From Bacillus cereus ATCC 14579 (lineage in GTDB: Bacteria > Bacillota > Bacilli > Bacillales > Bacillaceae_G), in NCBI RefSeq assembly GCF_000007825.1, contig NC_004722.1, positions 1,652,501-1,716,500 of the forward strand: DNA of 64,000 nt, in the 5' to 3' direction. Position 1 is the first letter of the stretch. The number at the start of each line of letters is the position of its first letter. The notes under the pieces were generated by a model that was given only the letters and a program-made list of their open reading frames with translations, was not told where the DNA came from and did not search any database. This document shows positions 43,179-52,466 of the stretch, in pieces. Both the position numbers and the translations under genes were made by a program.

Positions 43179-44162
43179 ATGTATCAATCATTAATGACAG
43201 TAAGAGAGACTCAAATTGCAATTAAGGAAGTTAAAACATTTTTCGAGGACCAATTAGCAAAACGCCTTGAACTATTCCGCGTATCTGCACCATTATTCGT
43301 AACGAAAAAATCAGGATTAAACGATCACCTAAACGGTGTAGAACGTCCAATTGAATTTGATATGTTACATTCAGGAGAAGAATTAGAAATTGTTCATTCA
43401 CTAGCGAAATGGAAACGATTTGCATTACATGAATACGGATATGAAGCTGGTGAAGGTTTATATACAAACATGAACGCGATTCGTCGTGATGAAGAACTTG
43501 ATGCAACGCATTCCATTTATGTTGACCAATGGGATTGGGAAAAAATCGTTCAAAAAGAATGGCGTACTGTTGAATACTTACAAAAAACAGTACAAACAAT
43601 TTATGGAATATTCAAAGATTTAGAAGATCACTTATTTGAAAAATATCCGTTCCTTGGAAAGTATTTACCGGAAGAAATTGTTTTCGTTACTTCTCAAGAA
43701 TTAGAAGATAAATATCCAGAATTAACACCGAAAGATCGTGAACATGCAATTGCAAAAGAACACGGTGCAGTCTTCATTATCGGAATTGGTGATGCACTTC
43801 GTTCAGGTGAAAAGCATGACGGACGCGCAGCTGATTATGACGATTGGAAATTAAACGGTGACATTTTATTCTGGCACCCAGTACTACAATCTTCATTTGA
43901 GTTATCATCAATGGGAATTCGTGTTGATAGTAAATCACTTGATGAGCAGTTAACGAAAACTGGTGAAGACTTCAAACGTGAGTATGATTTCCATAAAGGT
44001 ATACTAGAAGACGTACTACCATTAACAATTGGCGGTGGCATTGGACAATCAAGAATGTGCATGTACTTCTTACGTAAAGCACATATCGGTGAAGTTCAAT
44101 CTTCTGTATGGCCTGACGATTTACGTGAAGCTTGCAAGAAAGAAAACATTCATCTGTTTTAA
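43179..44162 (+). CDS. asnA: Aspartate--ammonia ligase
   Basis: The 327-residue enzyme makes asparagine from aspartate, ammonia and ATP. It is related to class II aminoacyl-tRNA synthetases. Motifs include [19 protein letters not shown] near 38-56, [11 protein letters not shown] near 115, and [20 protein letters not shown] near 290, as in AsnA. Length matches the family. It is preceded by a tRNA-Asn T-box and the ribosome-binding site AGGAGG. Confidence 0.96.
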
Positions 44163-44168
44163 TAGAAG

Positions 44169-44211
44169 TAAGGGAATAGCTTAAATATAGAGCTATTCCC
44201 TCTTTTTTATA
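44169..44211 (+). terminator. asnA terminator
   Basis: GGGAATAGCT pairs with AGCTATTCCC and is followed by CTTTTTT. Confidence 0.85.
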
Positions 44212-44220
44212 AAACATTAC

Positions 44221-44673
44221 TTATTTATTACCGAGTTCTTCTGCTAAACCGATTAAAATTCCTTCGACTCCACGAATGTAGCAGAGACGATACGAGTTCT
44301 CGTACTGAACTACTTCGCCAACGAGCTCTGCACCATGCTTAGTGAGTCTCGATACCATTTCGTCAATATCCTCGACAGTGAACATGACGCGTAGATAACC
44401 GAGGGCGTTTACAGGAGCTGTTCGGTGATCTGCTATAGTAGGAGGGGTGAGAAATCGCGAAAGTTCAATTCGGCTGTGGCCATCTGGAGTGACCATCATA
44501 GCAATCTCTACGCACTGAGAACCGAGTCCAGTTACGCGACCAGCCCATTCACCTTCGACATTTGCTCGACCTTCGAGATTCAAGCCAATCTCCTCAAAGA
44601 AAGAGATTGCGTTATCAAGGGATTCTACAACGATGCTGACATTGTCCATTCGTAGTAATTTGTTTTTTGCCAT
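44221..44673 (-). CDS. VOC-family (glyoxalase-like) protein
   Basis: A 150-residue protein of two babab units of the vicinal-oxygen-chelate fold: MDNVSIVVESLDNAISFFEE at the N-terminus, RIELSRFLTPP in the middle and the second unit GYLRVMFTVEDIDEMVSRL followed by CYIRGVEGILIGLAEE. The potential metal ligands H/E/H/E are partly conserved (E at IEL, E in ILIGLAEE). It may be a resistance protein or an isomerase-type enzyme; no specific reaction can be assigned. AAGGAGATAAG precedes the ATG. Its base composition is a little higher in GC than its neighbours, so recent transfer is possible. Confidence 0.75.
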   Translation of the reverse strand: MAKNKLLRMDNVSIVVESLDNAISFFEEIGLNLEGRANVEGEWAGRVTGLGSQCVEIAMMVTPDGHSRIELSRFLTPPTIADHRTAPVNALGYLRVMFTVEDIDEMVSRLTKHGAELVGEVVQYENSYRLCYIRGVEGILIGLAEELGNK

Positions 44674-44757
44674 AGTCTTATCTCCTTATGTATAAAAGTT
44701 TATTATTTAATTATCCTCATAATTATACTACTAAGTAGTTACAAATTCCTTTCAGTC

Positions 44758-44803
44758 AAAAACACCTTGTCACAGTATAGGAAAATGTGACAAGGTGTTT
44801 TTT
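44758..44803. terminator. Terminator downstream of lysC
   Basis: AAACACCTTGTCACA pairs with TGTGACAAGGTGTTT around an 11-base loop, with T-runs on both strands. Lying after the lysC stop, it most likely ends lysC transcription. Confidence 0.82.
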
Positions 44804-44902
44804 AATATATCATATAGCATCTTGTTAACGAATAGCTTTTTATTTAATAGGAAGGAAGTAGATTAATATGTTTTTTTTATAAGCGTTACTAAACATATCA
44901 AA

Positions 44903-46132
44903 TTAGCTCATTTGCACGAAAGGCTCAATTTTCGCCATAAATGATTGATGCAGCGCCTCAACGCCTGTTACTAAATGAAGGCGGTCAATAACGACAGACA
45001 CTTTAATTTCTGATGTACTTACCATTTTAATATGAATATCTTCTTCTTTTAAAGTAGTGAACATATTTGCAGCGACACCTGGGTTAGATACCATGCCAGA
45101 TCCTACGATTGATACTTTTGCTAAATGATTTTCATATTCTACTGCTTCATAGTGAAGTGCCTCTTGATTTTGTTCCAATACTTCTAATGTTTCTCTTAAA
45201 TCATTAGAATGGATGGAGAAGGAGAGATGAACAGTTCCTTCATTTGTAATACTTTGAATGATGATATCTACATTAATATGTGCCGCTGCTAATGTAGAGA
45301 AAACTGTTGAAAGCGAGCCTTGTTCTAGTCCTTTAATTGTGACACGTGTAATATTATCCTCAAATGCAATACCTTTAACGATTGATTGTTGTTCCATGTT
45401 ACATTCTCCTTTTACAATTGTTCCGTTTTCTTGTTCCATACTTGAGCGAACTTCTAAAACTACGTTATGATTTTTAGCAAACTCAACGGCGCGCGGGTGT
45501 AATACGCCAGCACCGAGATTAGCAAGCTCTAACATTTCGTCATAAGAAATTTCGTCTAATTTGTAAGCATCTTTTACAACTCGTGGATCCGTCGTATATA
45601 CGCCTGTAACATCCGTATAAATATCACATTTTTTTGCTTTAAGTGCAGCGGCTAATGCGACAGCAGTTGTATCAGAACCGCCTCGTCCAAGCGTTGTAAT
45701 TTCAAAATCTTCACTGACTCCTTGGAAACCAGCTACAATAACAATCGTACCTTCAGCAAGATAAGATTGAATACGGTCTGTATGAATGTCAGTAATCCGT
45801 GCACTACTATGTACAGATTCTGTCGTGATACCTGCTTGCCACCCTGTTAATGAAATTGCATGATAGCCTTTTGCTTGCAGTGCCATTGTTAATAATGAAA
45901 TAGTTACTTGTTCTCCTGTAGATAGAAGCATATCCATTTCACGTTTACTTGGATTTTCTGTGATAGCGTTAGCGAGTGCGACAAGTTCATCTGTGCTTTT
46001 TCCCATTGCTGAAACGACAGAGACAATGCTATGACCTCGTTCATATTCTTCAATAATTAAATTTGCTACATGTTGAATGCGTTCGACGCTTCCGACAGAA
46101 GTGCCACCAAATTTTTGAACAATTGTTTCCAT
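44903..46132 (-). CDS. lysC: Aspartate kinase II, with internal start for a beta subunit
   Basis: A 409-residue aspartokinase, first step of the lysine, threonine and methionine pathway. It has KFGGTSVGS at 7-15, the catalytic GFQGVSEDFEITTLGRGGSD region near 150, and two C-terminal ACT domains. As in B. subtilis lysC, an internal ATG at codon 246 (45397) is preceded by AAAGGAGA (45405-45412) and would yield a beta subunit of about 164 residues made of the ACT domains. A lysine riboswitch controls the gene. Confidence 0.94.
   Translation of the reverse strand: METIVQKFGGTSVGSVERIQHVANLIIEEYERGHSIVSVVSAMGKSTDELVALANAITENPSKREMDMLLSTGEQVTISLLTMALQAKGYHAISLTGWQAGITTESVHSSARITDIHTDRIQSYLAEGTIVIVAGFQGVSEDFEITTLGRGGSDTTAVALAAALKAKKCDIYTDVTGVYTTDPRVVKDAYKLDEISYDEMLELANLGAGVLHPRAVEFAKNHNVVLEVRSSMEQENGTIVKGECNMEQQSIVKGIAFEDNITRVTIKGLEQGSLSTVFSTLAAAHINVDIIIQSITNEGTVHLSFSIHSNDLRETLEVLEQNQEALHYEAVEYENHLAKVSIVGSGMVSNPGVAANMFTTLKEEDIHIKMVSTSEIKVSVVIDRLHLVTGVEALHQSFMAKIEPFVQMS
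45397..45412 (-). promoter_or_regulatory. Internal ribosome-binding site for the LysC beta subunit
   Basis: AAAGGAGA seven bases before ATG 45397 (MEQQSIVKG) inside lysC, at the same codon (246) used in B. subtilis. Confidence 0.8.
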
Positions 46133-46218
46133 TACAAATTCCTTCTTTCGTCTATTTTTAAGAATAGATTAGGAAATATATCAATCCCAATACTCCTGTA
46201 GTTACCAGAAAGACAAAC

Positions 46219-46252
46219 AAAAAACACCATCTCAAATAAGTGAGGATGGTGC
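46219..46252 (-). terminator. Second terminator in the lysC leader
   Basis: CACCATCCTCA pairs with TGAGATGGTG (one mismatch) on the minus strand, followed by T6. It lies between the riboswitch terminator and lysC. Confidence 0.8.
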
Positions 46253-46300
46253 TGTTACAGGAAAAGGGAAACAGAAAACGGAGCTAATAAAAAAACCGCC

Positions 46301-46337
46301 AAAAAAGGAATATCATAAAAAATGATATCTCTTTTTT
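46301..46337 (-). terminator. Riboswitch-proximal terminator of the lysC leader
   Basis: AAAAAAGAGATATCA pairs with TGATATTCCTTTTTT on the minus strand, followed by further T. It directly follows the aptamer. Confidence 0.75.
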
Positions 46338-46339
46338 GT

Positions 46340-46534
46340 AGATAGCTCTTCATACGTACACGTCTGTACATATGACAGTTCTGTTTCTATTCGAAAACAG
46401 CCCCAATTGATAAATGCAGAGAAATTTATCAATTTCGGCAATACTTCCTTTCATCTAAGTTCATAGACATCTCTGTGTCTCCATTAGAATACTCATAAGT
46501 ATCGCAACCTCTATCTCACGTTTTAGGCGAGAGT
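46340..46534 (-). ncRNA. Lysine riboswitch (L box)
   Basis: On the minus strand the leader shows the L-box order AGAGGTTGCG, AGTA, GGAGACACAGA, GATGAAAGG and GCCGAAATTG, then GGGGCTG. P1 pairs AGATAG (46511-46516) with CTATCT (46340-46345). Lysine binding should favour termination before lysC. Two terminators follow the aptamer. Confidence 0.9.
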
Positions 46535-46569
46535 GTTTGATTTATGAAGTTGTTGGTAACATTTGTTTT

Positions 46570-46598
46570 ATAATAATTTAAATTTTTCGGGGAATCAA
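46570..46598 (-). promoter_or_regulatory. lysC leader promoter
   Basis: On the minus strand TTGATT (46593-46598) and TATTAT (46570-46575) are 17 bases apart. Confidence 0.65.
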
Positions 46599-46714
46599 GT
46601 GTTTTATATATATTTTAAAAATTCTTTCTTTTTTCTGAGGAAGTTTGTGAAAAATGTAGCAAAATAAATTCATTGCATGTACATTAAACTTATAGTGCAT
46701 AGGAGGTGGGGAGA

Positions 46715-47623
46715 ATGAAAAGGAAACAGCCTATTTATGTTGCGACAAAAATGAACACGACGATGGAAAAATTATGGGAATATACGCAAGAACCACATAT
46801 ACATACAGTGTGGGATGCTCGCTTTACTGAAATTTCGTATTTAGAGAAAAAAGAAGGAGAACCACAGAAGTTTTTGTATAAAACAAAGATTGGATTTGGG
46901 CTTGAAATAGCTGGAGAAGGGGAATCAATAGGTGAAATAAGAAAAGAAACTGGTGAAAGAATTTCTTCTTTAAAATTTTGGACGGATAATACATTATCTC
47001 TTATTCAAATAGGACGTGGTTATTGGAAGTATACGCCAAATAAAGAATACATCCATTTTGAGACACAATATGATTATGATACAAGATTTGGTCGTGTAGG
47101 GAATGTAATAGATTGCTATATATTTCGGCCGTTATTAGGTTGGGCGACTGCTTGGAGTTTTGATGCTTTAAAATTATGGTTAGAAAAGGGGCTTCATCCT
47201 AGGTTACTAATTAGAAGAACAATGACGTATTGGCTCGTATGTTTTTTATTTGCTTTTGTATGGATATATCAAGGGATAGTGCCAAAACTACTGTTTACTC
47301 ATTTAGAAGAAGTAAAGATGCTTTCTGTATTAATCGGTTCAAATGAAAGTAGTATATGTATACTTAAAATAATTGGGATGTTAGAAATAATTTTCGGCGT
47401 CGTATGGCTGTTGCCAATAATAAAACGAAAATTATTTATACTGCATATTATTGTATTACTAGTTTTAACGTTAGCAGCAGGATTTACGAATATTGCAAGC
47501 TTTACAGGGCCGTTTAATCCGATTACATTAAATGTTCTTCTAATGGGGTTATCAATTGTCGGTTATATAAATAGTTTCGATTTACCAAGCGCGAAAAATT
47601 GCAAGAGGGCGAGAAAGGGATAA
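46715..47623 (+). CDS. DoxX-like membrane protein with N-terminal SRPBCC domain
   Basis: About 302 residues. The N-terminal half (to about 150) is a polyketide-cyclase/SRPBCC-like soluble domain (YVATKMNTTMEKLWEYTQEP and IGFGLEIAGEGES). The C-terminal half has four helices like DoxX-type proteins (LLPIIKRKLFILHIIVLLVL and TNIASFTGPFNP). ATG 46715 lies eight bases after AGGAGG; the GTG at 46706 is too close. It is followed five bases later by a DUF4166 gene and then a yndJ-like gene, a conserved Bacillus trio. The function is unknown. Confidence 0.75.
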   Translation: MKRKQPIYVATKMNTTMEKLWEYTQEPHIHTVWDARFTEISYLEKKEGEPQKFLYKTKIGFGLEIAGEGESIGEIRKETGERISSLKFWTDNTLSLIQIGRGYWKYTPNKEYIHFETQYDYDTRFGRVGNVIDCYIFRPLLGWATAWSFDALKLWLEKGLHPRLLIRRTMTYWLVCFLFAFVWIYQGIVPKLLFTHLEEVKMLSVLIGSNESSICILKIIGMLEIIFGVVWLLPIIKRKLFILHIIVLLVLTLAAGFTNIASFTGPFNPITLNVLLMGLSIVGYINSFDLPSAKNCKRARKG

Positions 47624-47627
47624 GTGT

Positions 47628-48239
47628 ATGGCTAATATGTATGAACGATTATTAGGGGATACCTATAAAAATCTTCATCCTGAATTGCAGAAGCGTTATG
47701 CGATTACAGAAGAGAATAGTTTTACAGGGGAAGGAAAAATGGATGAAATTTACGGTGGCTCTTTTTTCGTGAAATTTATATTGAAAATTACATCGAAGTT
47801 TCGAATGTTTTTCTCGGAACGAGGAGAGGAAATTCCATTTACGATACAAAACATAGCTGAGCGAGATGAATATGCACGAGAATTAGTAAGGTGGAACCGT
47901 ACTTTTTATTTCCATAATAAGAAAAGATATTTTAATGCAGTTATGCAATTGGATGAAAACGAAAATGAAATTGTAGATTATTTTGGTGAACCACATTTAC
48001 TCGTTTCTACACTGCATTTTCATATCGATGAGTTAGGGGCAATGCATATTTCTTCAAAGAAACAATGGTTTTATATGTTTGGAAGAAAAATGCCGTTACC
48101 AAAATTTTTGTATGGTGAGGCAAAAATTGTTGAAAGTTATGATGAAACACTACAATGTTTTCGAATTCATGTACAAGTACGAAACCCGTTAATTGGTTCG
48201 CTTTTTTCATATAAGGGAACATTTGTGGAAAGGGAATAG
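47628..48239 (+). CDS. DUF4166 family protein
   Basis: A 203-residue protein with ERLLGDTYKNLHPELQKRYA at the N-terminus and RWNRTFYFHNKKRYFNAVMQ and YGEAKIVESYDETLQCFRIH further on, the DUF4166 pattern. It has no membrane helix and probably binds a lipid-like or small ligand (it looks like a beta-barrel). The start codon is GTG/ATG close to the previous stop, so it is coupled to the DoxX-like gene. Function unknown. Confidence 0.78.
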   Translation: MANMYERLLGDTYKNLHPELQKRYAITEENSFTGEGKMDEIYGGSFFVKFILKITSKFRMFFSERGEEIPFTIQNIAERDEYARELVRWNRTFYFHNKKRYFNAVMQLDENENEIVDYFGEPHLLVSTLHFHIDELGAMHISSKKQWFYMFGRKMPLPKFLYGEAKIVESYDETLQCFRIHVQVRNPLIGSLFSYKGTFVERE

Positions 48240-48260
48240 ACGATATGAAAAATATAATAT

Positions 48261-49871
48261 TTGGGCTTGCTTGCTATGTTGTTTTTCCTAATATATGAGT
48301 GGTCGAATATAAATCCTGTTGAAGCAATTATATTATTATCTGTTTTATTATTTATACCAATGTCATTTTGTATTATTGATAAAAGAAAAAGAGATGGATC
48401 GCAATTATTATTTTATAAATCCGTATCATTTTTATATCCAATCGCAGCAATTTGTGCAATGCTAGCTTTCGTCACAAATCACTATTTATTTGCGCTAGTT
48501 TGGTTTGTATATACAGGAATTGTTGCGTTATTTGGTGTAAGTAGATTGCTAGAAAGAGGATGGAAGCCGTTAGAAGAGATCGCCATAGATAGTGCGTTTA
48601 TTTATTTGTTTTTAGGTGGTTTTTGGTTTTCTGCTTCAGTAGCAAAACTTTCAATTATGCATTTTAGCTTTGACATTGTTTTACTCACAGCTGCACATTT
48701 TCATTATTCGGCGTTTCTATTGCCATTATCAGCTGGTTTAATAGGGAGAAAAAGAGAAAAGAGAAGTAAAGTGTATGATGCTATTATGTTTATCAGCATG
48801 ATTTCACCTATGACAGTTGCAATAGGAATTACATACTCAAGAATATTTGAATTTTTTGCAGTGTTCCTATATTTATGTGCAATTTATGGGTATGGATTTT
48901 ACGTTTGGAGAGCAAAATTTAATGCTATCAGTGCAAAGATTCTTCTAATCGTTTCGTCTAGTACACTCATGGTTACAATTATGTTCTCACTTATATATTC
49001 ATACGGGAATTTGAAGCATGTCTTGACGATTACAATTGCTCAAATGGTTTGGATTCATGGTGTTGTCAACGGAATTGGAGTAGCGTTACCGGCATTTATC
49101 GGCTGGGTGATTGAAAAGAGTGTTCCGAATTATAAATACTATGGGAAACCAATGAGTAAGTTAAGAGGAAATGTGGCAATTGGTGAGGCTTATTTATATA
49201 GCAACAATTTAGTAGACAGTAAGGAATACAACGGTTTAGTCGATAAAGTAAATGACTTTCATAGTGAGGCATTTGATGTGACGAAGGTTCCTTTAAGTAT
49301 GATTCATTTTTATGAAAATACAACAGAGTATGAGTTGCAATCAAATATTAAATGGACTCGTTGGTTCCGTCCGTTCGCACTTTGCTATGAGAAAATGAGT
49401 AAGCGTGTAGAACAAATACATTTAGGTATGGGCGGCAATTGGGAAACGATGCATGGCTCTATCATTAGTGTAATAGATGAGAAAGATGGAAGAGAGAATG
49501 TAAGGGCTTGGATAAGGAAAAATGAAGCAGGTGAATCTATTTTTGTAGCTCTTTATTCAAAGCATACAAATAAGAATGAGACATATATGAATATCGCCTT
49601 ACCTTTACCTTATTCGAATATGACTGGTATTTTGAGGCTATGTAATGATAATCATGATTTAATCATTACTAGTAAGTTAAGAGAAAATGGCCAGGGAGAT
49701 GAGGGGATTTATTTACATACTCGGTTCTTAACAATCCGTTTACCGTTAGCAGAGACTTTCATCATTACAGAGGGTAAGGATAAAATGTTAACAGCTCATC
49801 ATAGCATGTGGCTATTTGGACTTGAATTTTTACATATTCATTATAAGATTGAAAAAATTGCACAGAAGTAA
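48261..49871 (+). CDS. yndJ: YndJ-like membrane protein, 5' end frameshifted
   Basis: The uninterrupted frame encodes 536 residues: about ten helices up to residue 290, then a soluble domain with YNGLVDKVNDFHSEAFDVTK and GMGGNWETMHGSI, as in YndJ. The natural start is probably ATG 48245 (MKNII), with AAAGGG upstream, but that frame stops at 48296-48298. One T fewer in the TTT at 48260-48262 would give MKNIILGLLAMLFF and join the frames. TTG 48261 has no ribosome-binding site. It is the third gene of the DoxX/DUF4166/YndJ operon. Function unknown. Confidence 0.75.
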   Translation: MGLLAMLFFLIYEWSNINPVEAIILLSVLLFIPMSFCIIDKRKRDGSQLLFYKSVSFLYPIAAICAMLAFVTNHYLFALVWFVYTGIVALFGVSRLLERGWKPLEEIAIDSAFIYLFLGGFWFSASVAKLSIMHFSFDIVLLTAAHFHYSAFLLPLSAGLIGRKREKRSKVYDAIMFISMISPMTVAIGITYSRIFEFFAVFLYLCAIYGYGFYVWRAKFNAISAKILLIVSSSTLMVTIMFSLIYSYGNLKHVLTITIAQMVWIHGVVNGIGVALPAFIGWVIEKSVPNYKYYGKPMSKLRGNVAIGEAYLYSNNLVDSKEYNGLVDKVNDFHSEAFDVTKVPLSMIHFYENTTEYELQSNIKWTRWFRPFALCYEKMSKRVEQIHLGMGGNWETMHGSIISVIDEKDGRENVRAWIRKNEAGESIFVALYSKHTNKNETYMNIALPLPYSNMTGILRLCNDNHDLIITSKLRENGQGDEGIYLHTRFLTIRLPLAETFIITEGKDKMLTAHHSMWLFGLEFLHIHYKIEKIAQK

Positions 49872-49872
49872 G

Positions 49873-49904
49873 AAAGGCTTGGATGGGTTTCCAAGCTTTT
49901 TTAT
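49873..49904. terminator. Terminator after yndJ
   Basis: AAGGCTTGG pairs with CCAAGCTTT (one G-T), followed by T6; it also serves the convergent NUDIX gene. Confidence 0.8.
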
Positions 49905-50386
49905 GTATGAGTAATTGTCATAGAAATTTGTTTATTTAGCTCATTATCCCAAACACGTTGAATTTCAAAAGTGCCTGTTTCAAAAAATAATGGGAATCTT
50001 TCTTTAAACCAAGTTTGCATAGGTAGCTTTAGTGCTGTATTGATTGGTATCCATAATAATTCACCCTCAGGAGGATTCAAAAGAAGTTCACCTTCAAATG
50101 AGTCTGTCCAATAGTTAAATACCATATATCGAACATTACCTTTCGGATTGACATATTCATCTAATCCTTTAAAAGTTAAATTGGAAACAAGTAATCCAGT
50201 TTCTTCTTTTACTTCTCTTATAGCGGCTTGAACGATACTTTCGGGGAAATCTACTTTGCCGCCAGGAGCGATGTAGCCAGGGAAACCTCGATGGCTGGGG
50301 CGTTTTATGAGTAAAATTTCATTGTTACGTTGGATCATACACATTGTATAGATCTGATGTTCGATGTTATGTGAATTTGGAGGCAT
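49901..50386 (-). CDS. NUDIX hydrolase
   Basis: About 161 residues. The NUDIX box is GGKVDFPESIVQAAIREVKE followed by ETGL, giving the full G-x5-E-x7-REVxEETG pattern. YIAPGGK before it and ILLIKRPSHRGFPG are typical of MutT/8-oxo-dGTP diphosphatase-like proteins, but the substrate is not fixed by sequence. ATG 50386 follows AAAGGAG at an 11-base spacing; a longer start at 50428 has no ribosome-binding site. Monocistronic. Confidence 0.85.
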   Translation of the reverse strand: MPPNSHNIEHQIYTMCMIQRNNEILLIKRPSHRGFPGYIAPGGKVDFPESIVQAAIREVKEETGLLVSNLTFKGLDEYVNPKGNVRYMVFNYWTDSFEGELLLNPPEGELLWIPINTALKLPMQTWFKERFPLFFETGTFEIQRVWDNELNKQISMTITHT

Positions 50387-50523
50387 AATGATGTATTCTC
50401 CTTTATATTTTTTTGATAATTTTACCATAACATAATTGTTTCTTATATAATTAGAAATGGAATGTTATAAATTTTCAGTTATATATTATAAATTCTATAG
50501 TCATTCGAAAAGAGGGGAGAGAC

Positions 50524-51786
50524 ATGCAAGGAGAAATACAAAAGGAGAAAAGTTTAGGTTATATTGGAAAATTATTATTACCAGTTAAAGTATCAACGCA
50601 CTTTAAGTTTTTATGGATTGGACAATTACTCTCGGCCTTAGGTAGTTCGATAACTATGGTCATACTTCCAGTTGTTGTGTATTCATTAACTGGTTCAACA
50701 GTTGTAATGGGGATGACGATGGCAATGTACATGCTACCTAATATTCTTGCTTTACCGTTTGCGGGTTTAATTGTAGACCGAATTGATCGGGTTAGGTTAA
50801 TGTTATTTACGGATATAATCCGCTGTATATTAATGCTATTACTTGCATCGCTTATATTTATGGATTTATTAACAATTACGATTTTATATATTCTCGTTGC
50901 CATATACGGACTTATGGAAGGGATATTCCAACCAGCATATTCTGCTGTAAGGGCGAAAGTATTCGTCCCTGAAATTCGTAATGCAGCTAACGCACTCACT
51001 CAAATGAGTAATCAAGGTATACGATTAATTGGGCCAGCACTTGGTGGGTTAATCGTATCGGTTGCATCTGCAGGGATAGGTTTCGGACTAGATGCAGCAA
51101 CGTACTTATTATCATTTTTATGTTTATTATTTTTAAAAGAAATTAAGTTTAAAAAAGTAAAACCCATTGAAAAGAGTAAGCTTAATTACAAACAAGAGTT
51201 TATGGAAGGTGTTTTCGTTTTAAAAAGTCATCCGTGGCTGTGGATTACAATTTTAGTTTTTTCTTTTATAAATATTTGTTATGCCGGTATTATCGTCGTA
51301 TTAATTCCATGGTTATTTAATGTTCATCATCATTTTGAAGCTTACGTGTATGGACTTGGCATGGCCTTTTCTGGTGGTGGGGCTGTAATTGCCGCATTAA
51401 TATTTGGTGGGAAAGAGCTGTGGCATAAGAGAGGATTACTGGCTTATGGAGGTGTTTTAATGAGTGGCATTGCTTTATTAATTATGCCATTCATTTCTTG
51501 GGCACCCGCTTTAATATTCTTAATGGCAATTGAAGGATTTGGCATGATGATATTTGGACTCATTTGGGAAACGAGTTTACAGGAGCTTGTACCAGAAGAA
51601 GCATTCGGAAGAGTGGCAAGCCTTGATATGTTGGGTTCTTTTGCTTTATTGCCATTAGGATACGTAGTTGTAGGCTGGTTAGCTACTGTCATAGGTGGCG
51701 AGATAACTATTATAACACTAGCTAGTTTAGTAATTTTAACAATTGGAATAGCATTGTCTGTACCGAGTATTCGTCGATTTAATTGA
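50524..51786 (+). CDS. MFS transporter (MFS_3-type)
   Basis: A 420-residue transporter with twelve helices. The motif LPFAGLIVDRIDRVRLMLFT (motif A) lies near 78-97, and FLWIGQLLSALGSSITMV near 30-47 is typical of the MFS_3/EntS-like multidrug or siderophore exporters. No adjacent gene indicates a substrate. Ribosome-binding site GAGGGGAGAG is upstream. Monocistronic, with the next gene convergent and about 215 bases away. Confidence 0.85.
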   Translation: MQGEIQKEKSLGYIGKLLLPVKVSTHFKFLWIGQLLSALGSSITMVILPVVVYSLTGSTVVMGMTMAMYMLPNILALPFAGLIVDRIDRVRLMLFTDIIRCILMLLLASLIFMDLLTITILYILVAIYGLMEGIFQPAYSAVRAKVFVPEIRNAANALTQMSNQGIRLIGPALGGLIVSVASAGIGFGLDAATYLLSFLCLLFLKEIKFKKVKPIEKSKLNYKQEFMEGVFVLKSHPWLWITILVFSFINICYAGIIVVLIPWLFNVHHHFEAYVYGLGMAFSGGGAVIAALIFGGKELWHKRGLLAYGGVLMSGIALLIMPFISWAPALIFLMAIEGFGMMIFGLIWETSLQELVPEEAFGRVASLDMLGSFALLPLGYVVVGWLATVIGGEITIITLASLVILTIGIALSVPSIRRFN

Positions 51787-51966
51787 TTATATGGGAAAAG
51801 AGGGCTAGACCTATATAGAAAATAACTTAGCATATAATCAACTAGTATTAATAAAACATCTTTGTAATGAAAAGCCTTCCATACACATTTGGCACAAAAA
51901 AATTAGTATGGAAGCAACAAAAATAGAAATCACAAAAGAAGTGATGGAAGCGATACAAGTAGGTTT
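51787..51966 (+). other. Intergenic stretch with a hairpin and a 24-codon ORF remnant
   Basis: CTTCCATAC (51876-51884) and GTATGGAAG (51906-51914) form a nine-pair stem with a 21-base loop. ATG 51908 opens a 24-codon ORF (MEATKIEITKEVMEAIQVGF then KKEE), but it has no ribosome-binding site. It looks like a gene remnant and overlaps the next terminator. Confidence 0.3.
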
Positions 51967-52010
51967 CAAAAAAGAAGAATAAGCCCTAAAGAAATTAGGA
52001 CTTATTCTTC
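51967..52010 (-). terminator. Terminator of the small secreted-protein gene
   Basis: GAAGAATAAG and CCTAA arms pair with TTAGG and CTTATTCTTC, and on the minus strand a TTTTTT run follows. The stop codon lies in the stem. Confidence 0.75.
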
Positions 52011-52466
52011 ATTAAATACAAATGTTTGTTTCATTTTTTTACCTTCATTTACCGGATGGCCGTTATAAGAGAAATTCTTTTCTTCCCAAGTGATCACAAC
52101 TTTAAAATTATGACTATTAAAGTCTAATGGGAATACCATGTAGTCAAAGCTTGTATGACTTTTAGAAATGTTTTCATTAGGTGTAGAAGGTTTAAAGGTA
52201 GCTTTAGAGGTAGGATTGTTATCAAGTATTTCCACAGATACGTTTGATACATCATGACCGATGTTTTTTACGAGTAAACTATACGTATCAAATACACCTT
52301 GTTTCGGCTGGATTGCTTGCTTGTTTGAGTTATGAGATTTATCAATTTCGACATACCATTGTTTAGACTTTGACGCAATCGGTAGTGACTGAAATGTGTA
52401 AGCACTAGCTTGCATTGGTAGTGCTAAACATATAAGCGTAAAGAGAGTTAATATTTTTCGTTTCAT
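52002..52466 (-). CDS. Small secreted protein of unknown function
   Basis: The 154-residue protein has a clear signal peptide (MKRKILTLFTLICLALPMQA, cleavage near ASA-Y). The mature part is beta-rich and polar (WYVEIDKSHNSNKQAIQPKQ, then a SNVSVEILDNNPTSK stretch). No family is recognised. It resembles immunoglobulin-like or WxL-associated extracellular domains only loosely. GGGAGCTC precedes the ATG. Monocistronic with its own terminator. Confidence 0.6.
   Translation of the reverse strand: MKRKILTLFTLICLALPMQASAYTFQSLPIASKSKQWYVEIDKSHNSNKQAIQPKQGVFDTYSLLVKNIGHDVSNVSVEILDNNPTSKATFKPSTPNENISKSHTSFDYMVFPLDFNSHNFKVVITWEEKNFSYNGHPVNEGKKMKQTFVFNEE

Noticed and set aside
51908..51982. 24-codon ORF before the small secreted-protein gene
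   Set aside because: No ribosome-binding site and it overlaps a terminator; kept only as a possible remnant.
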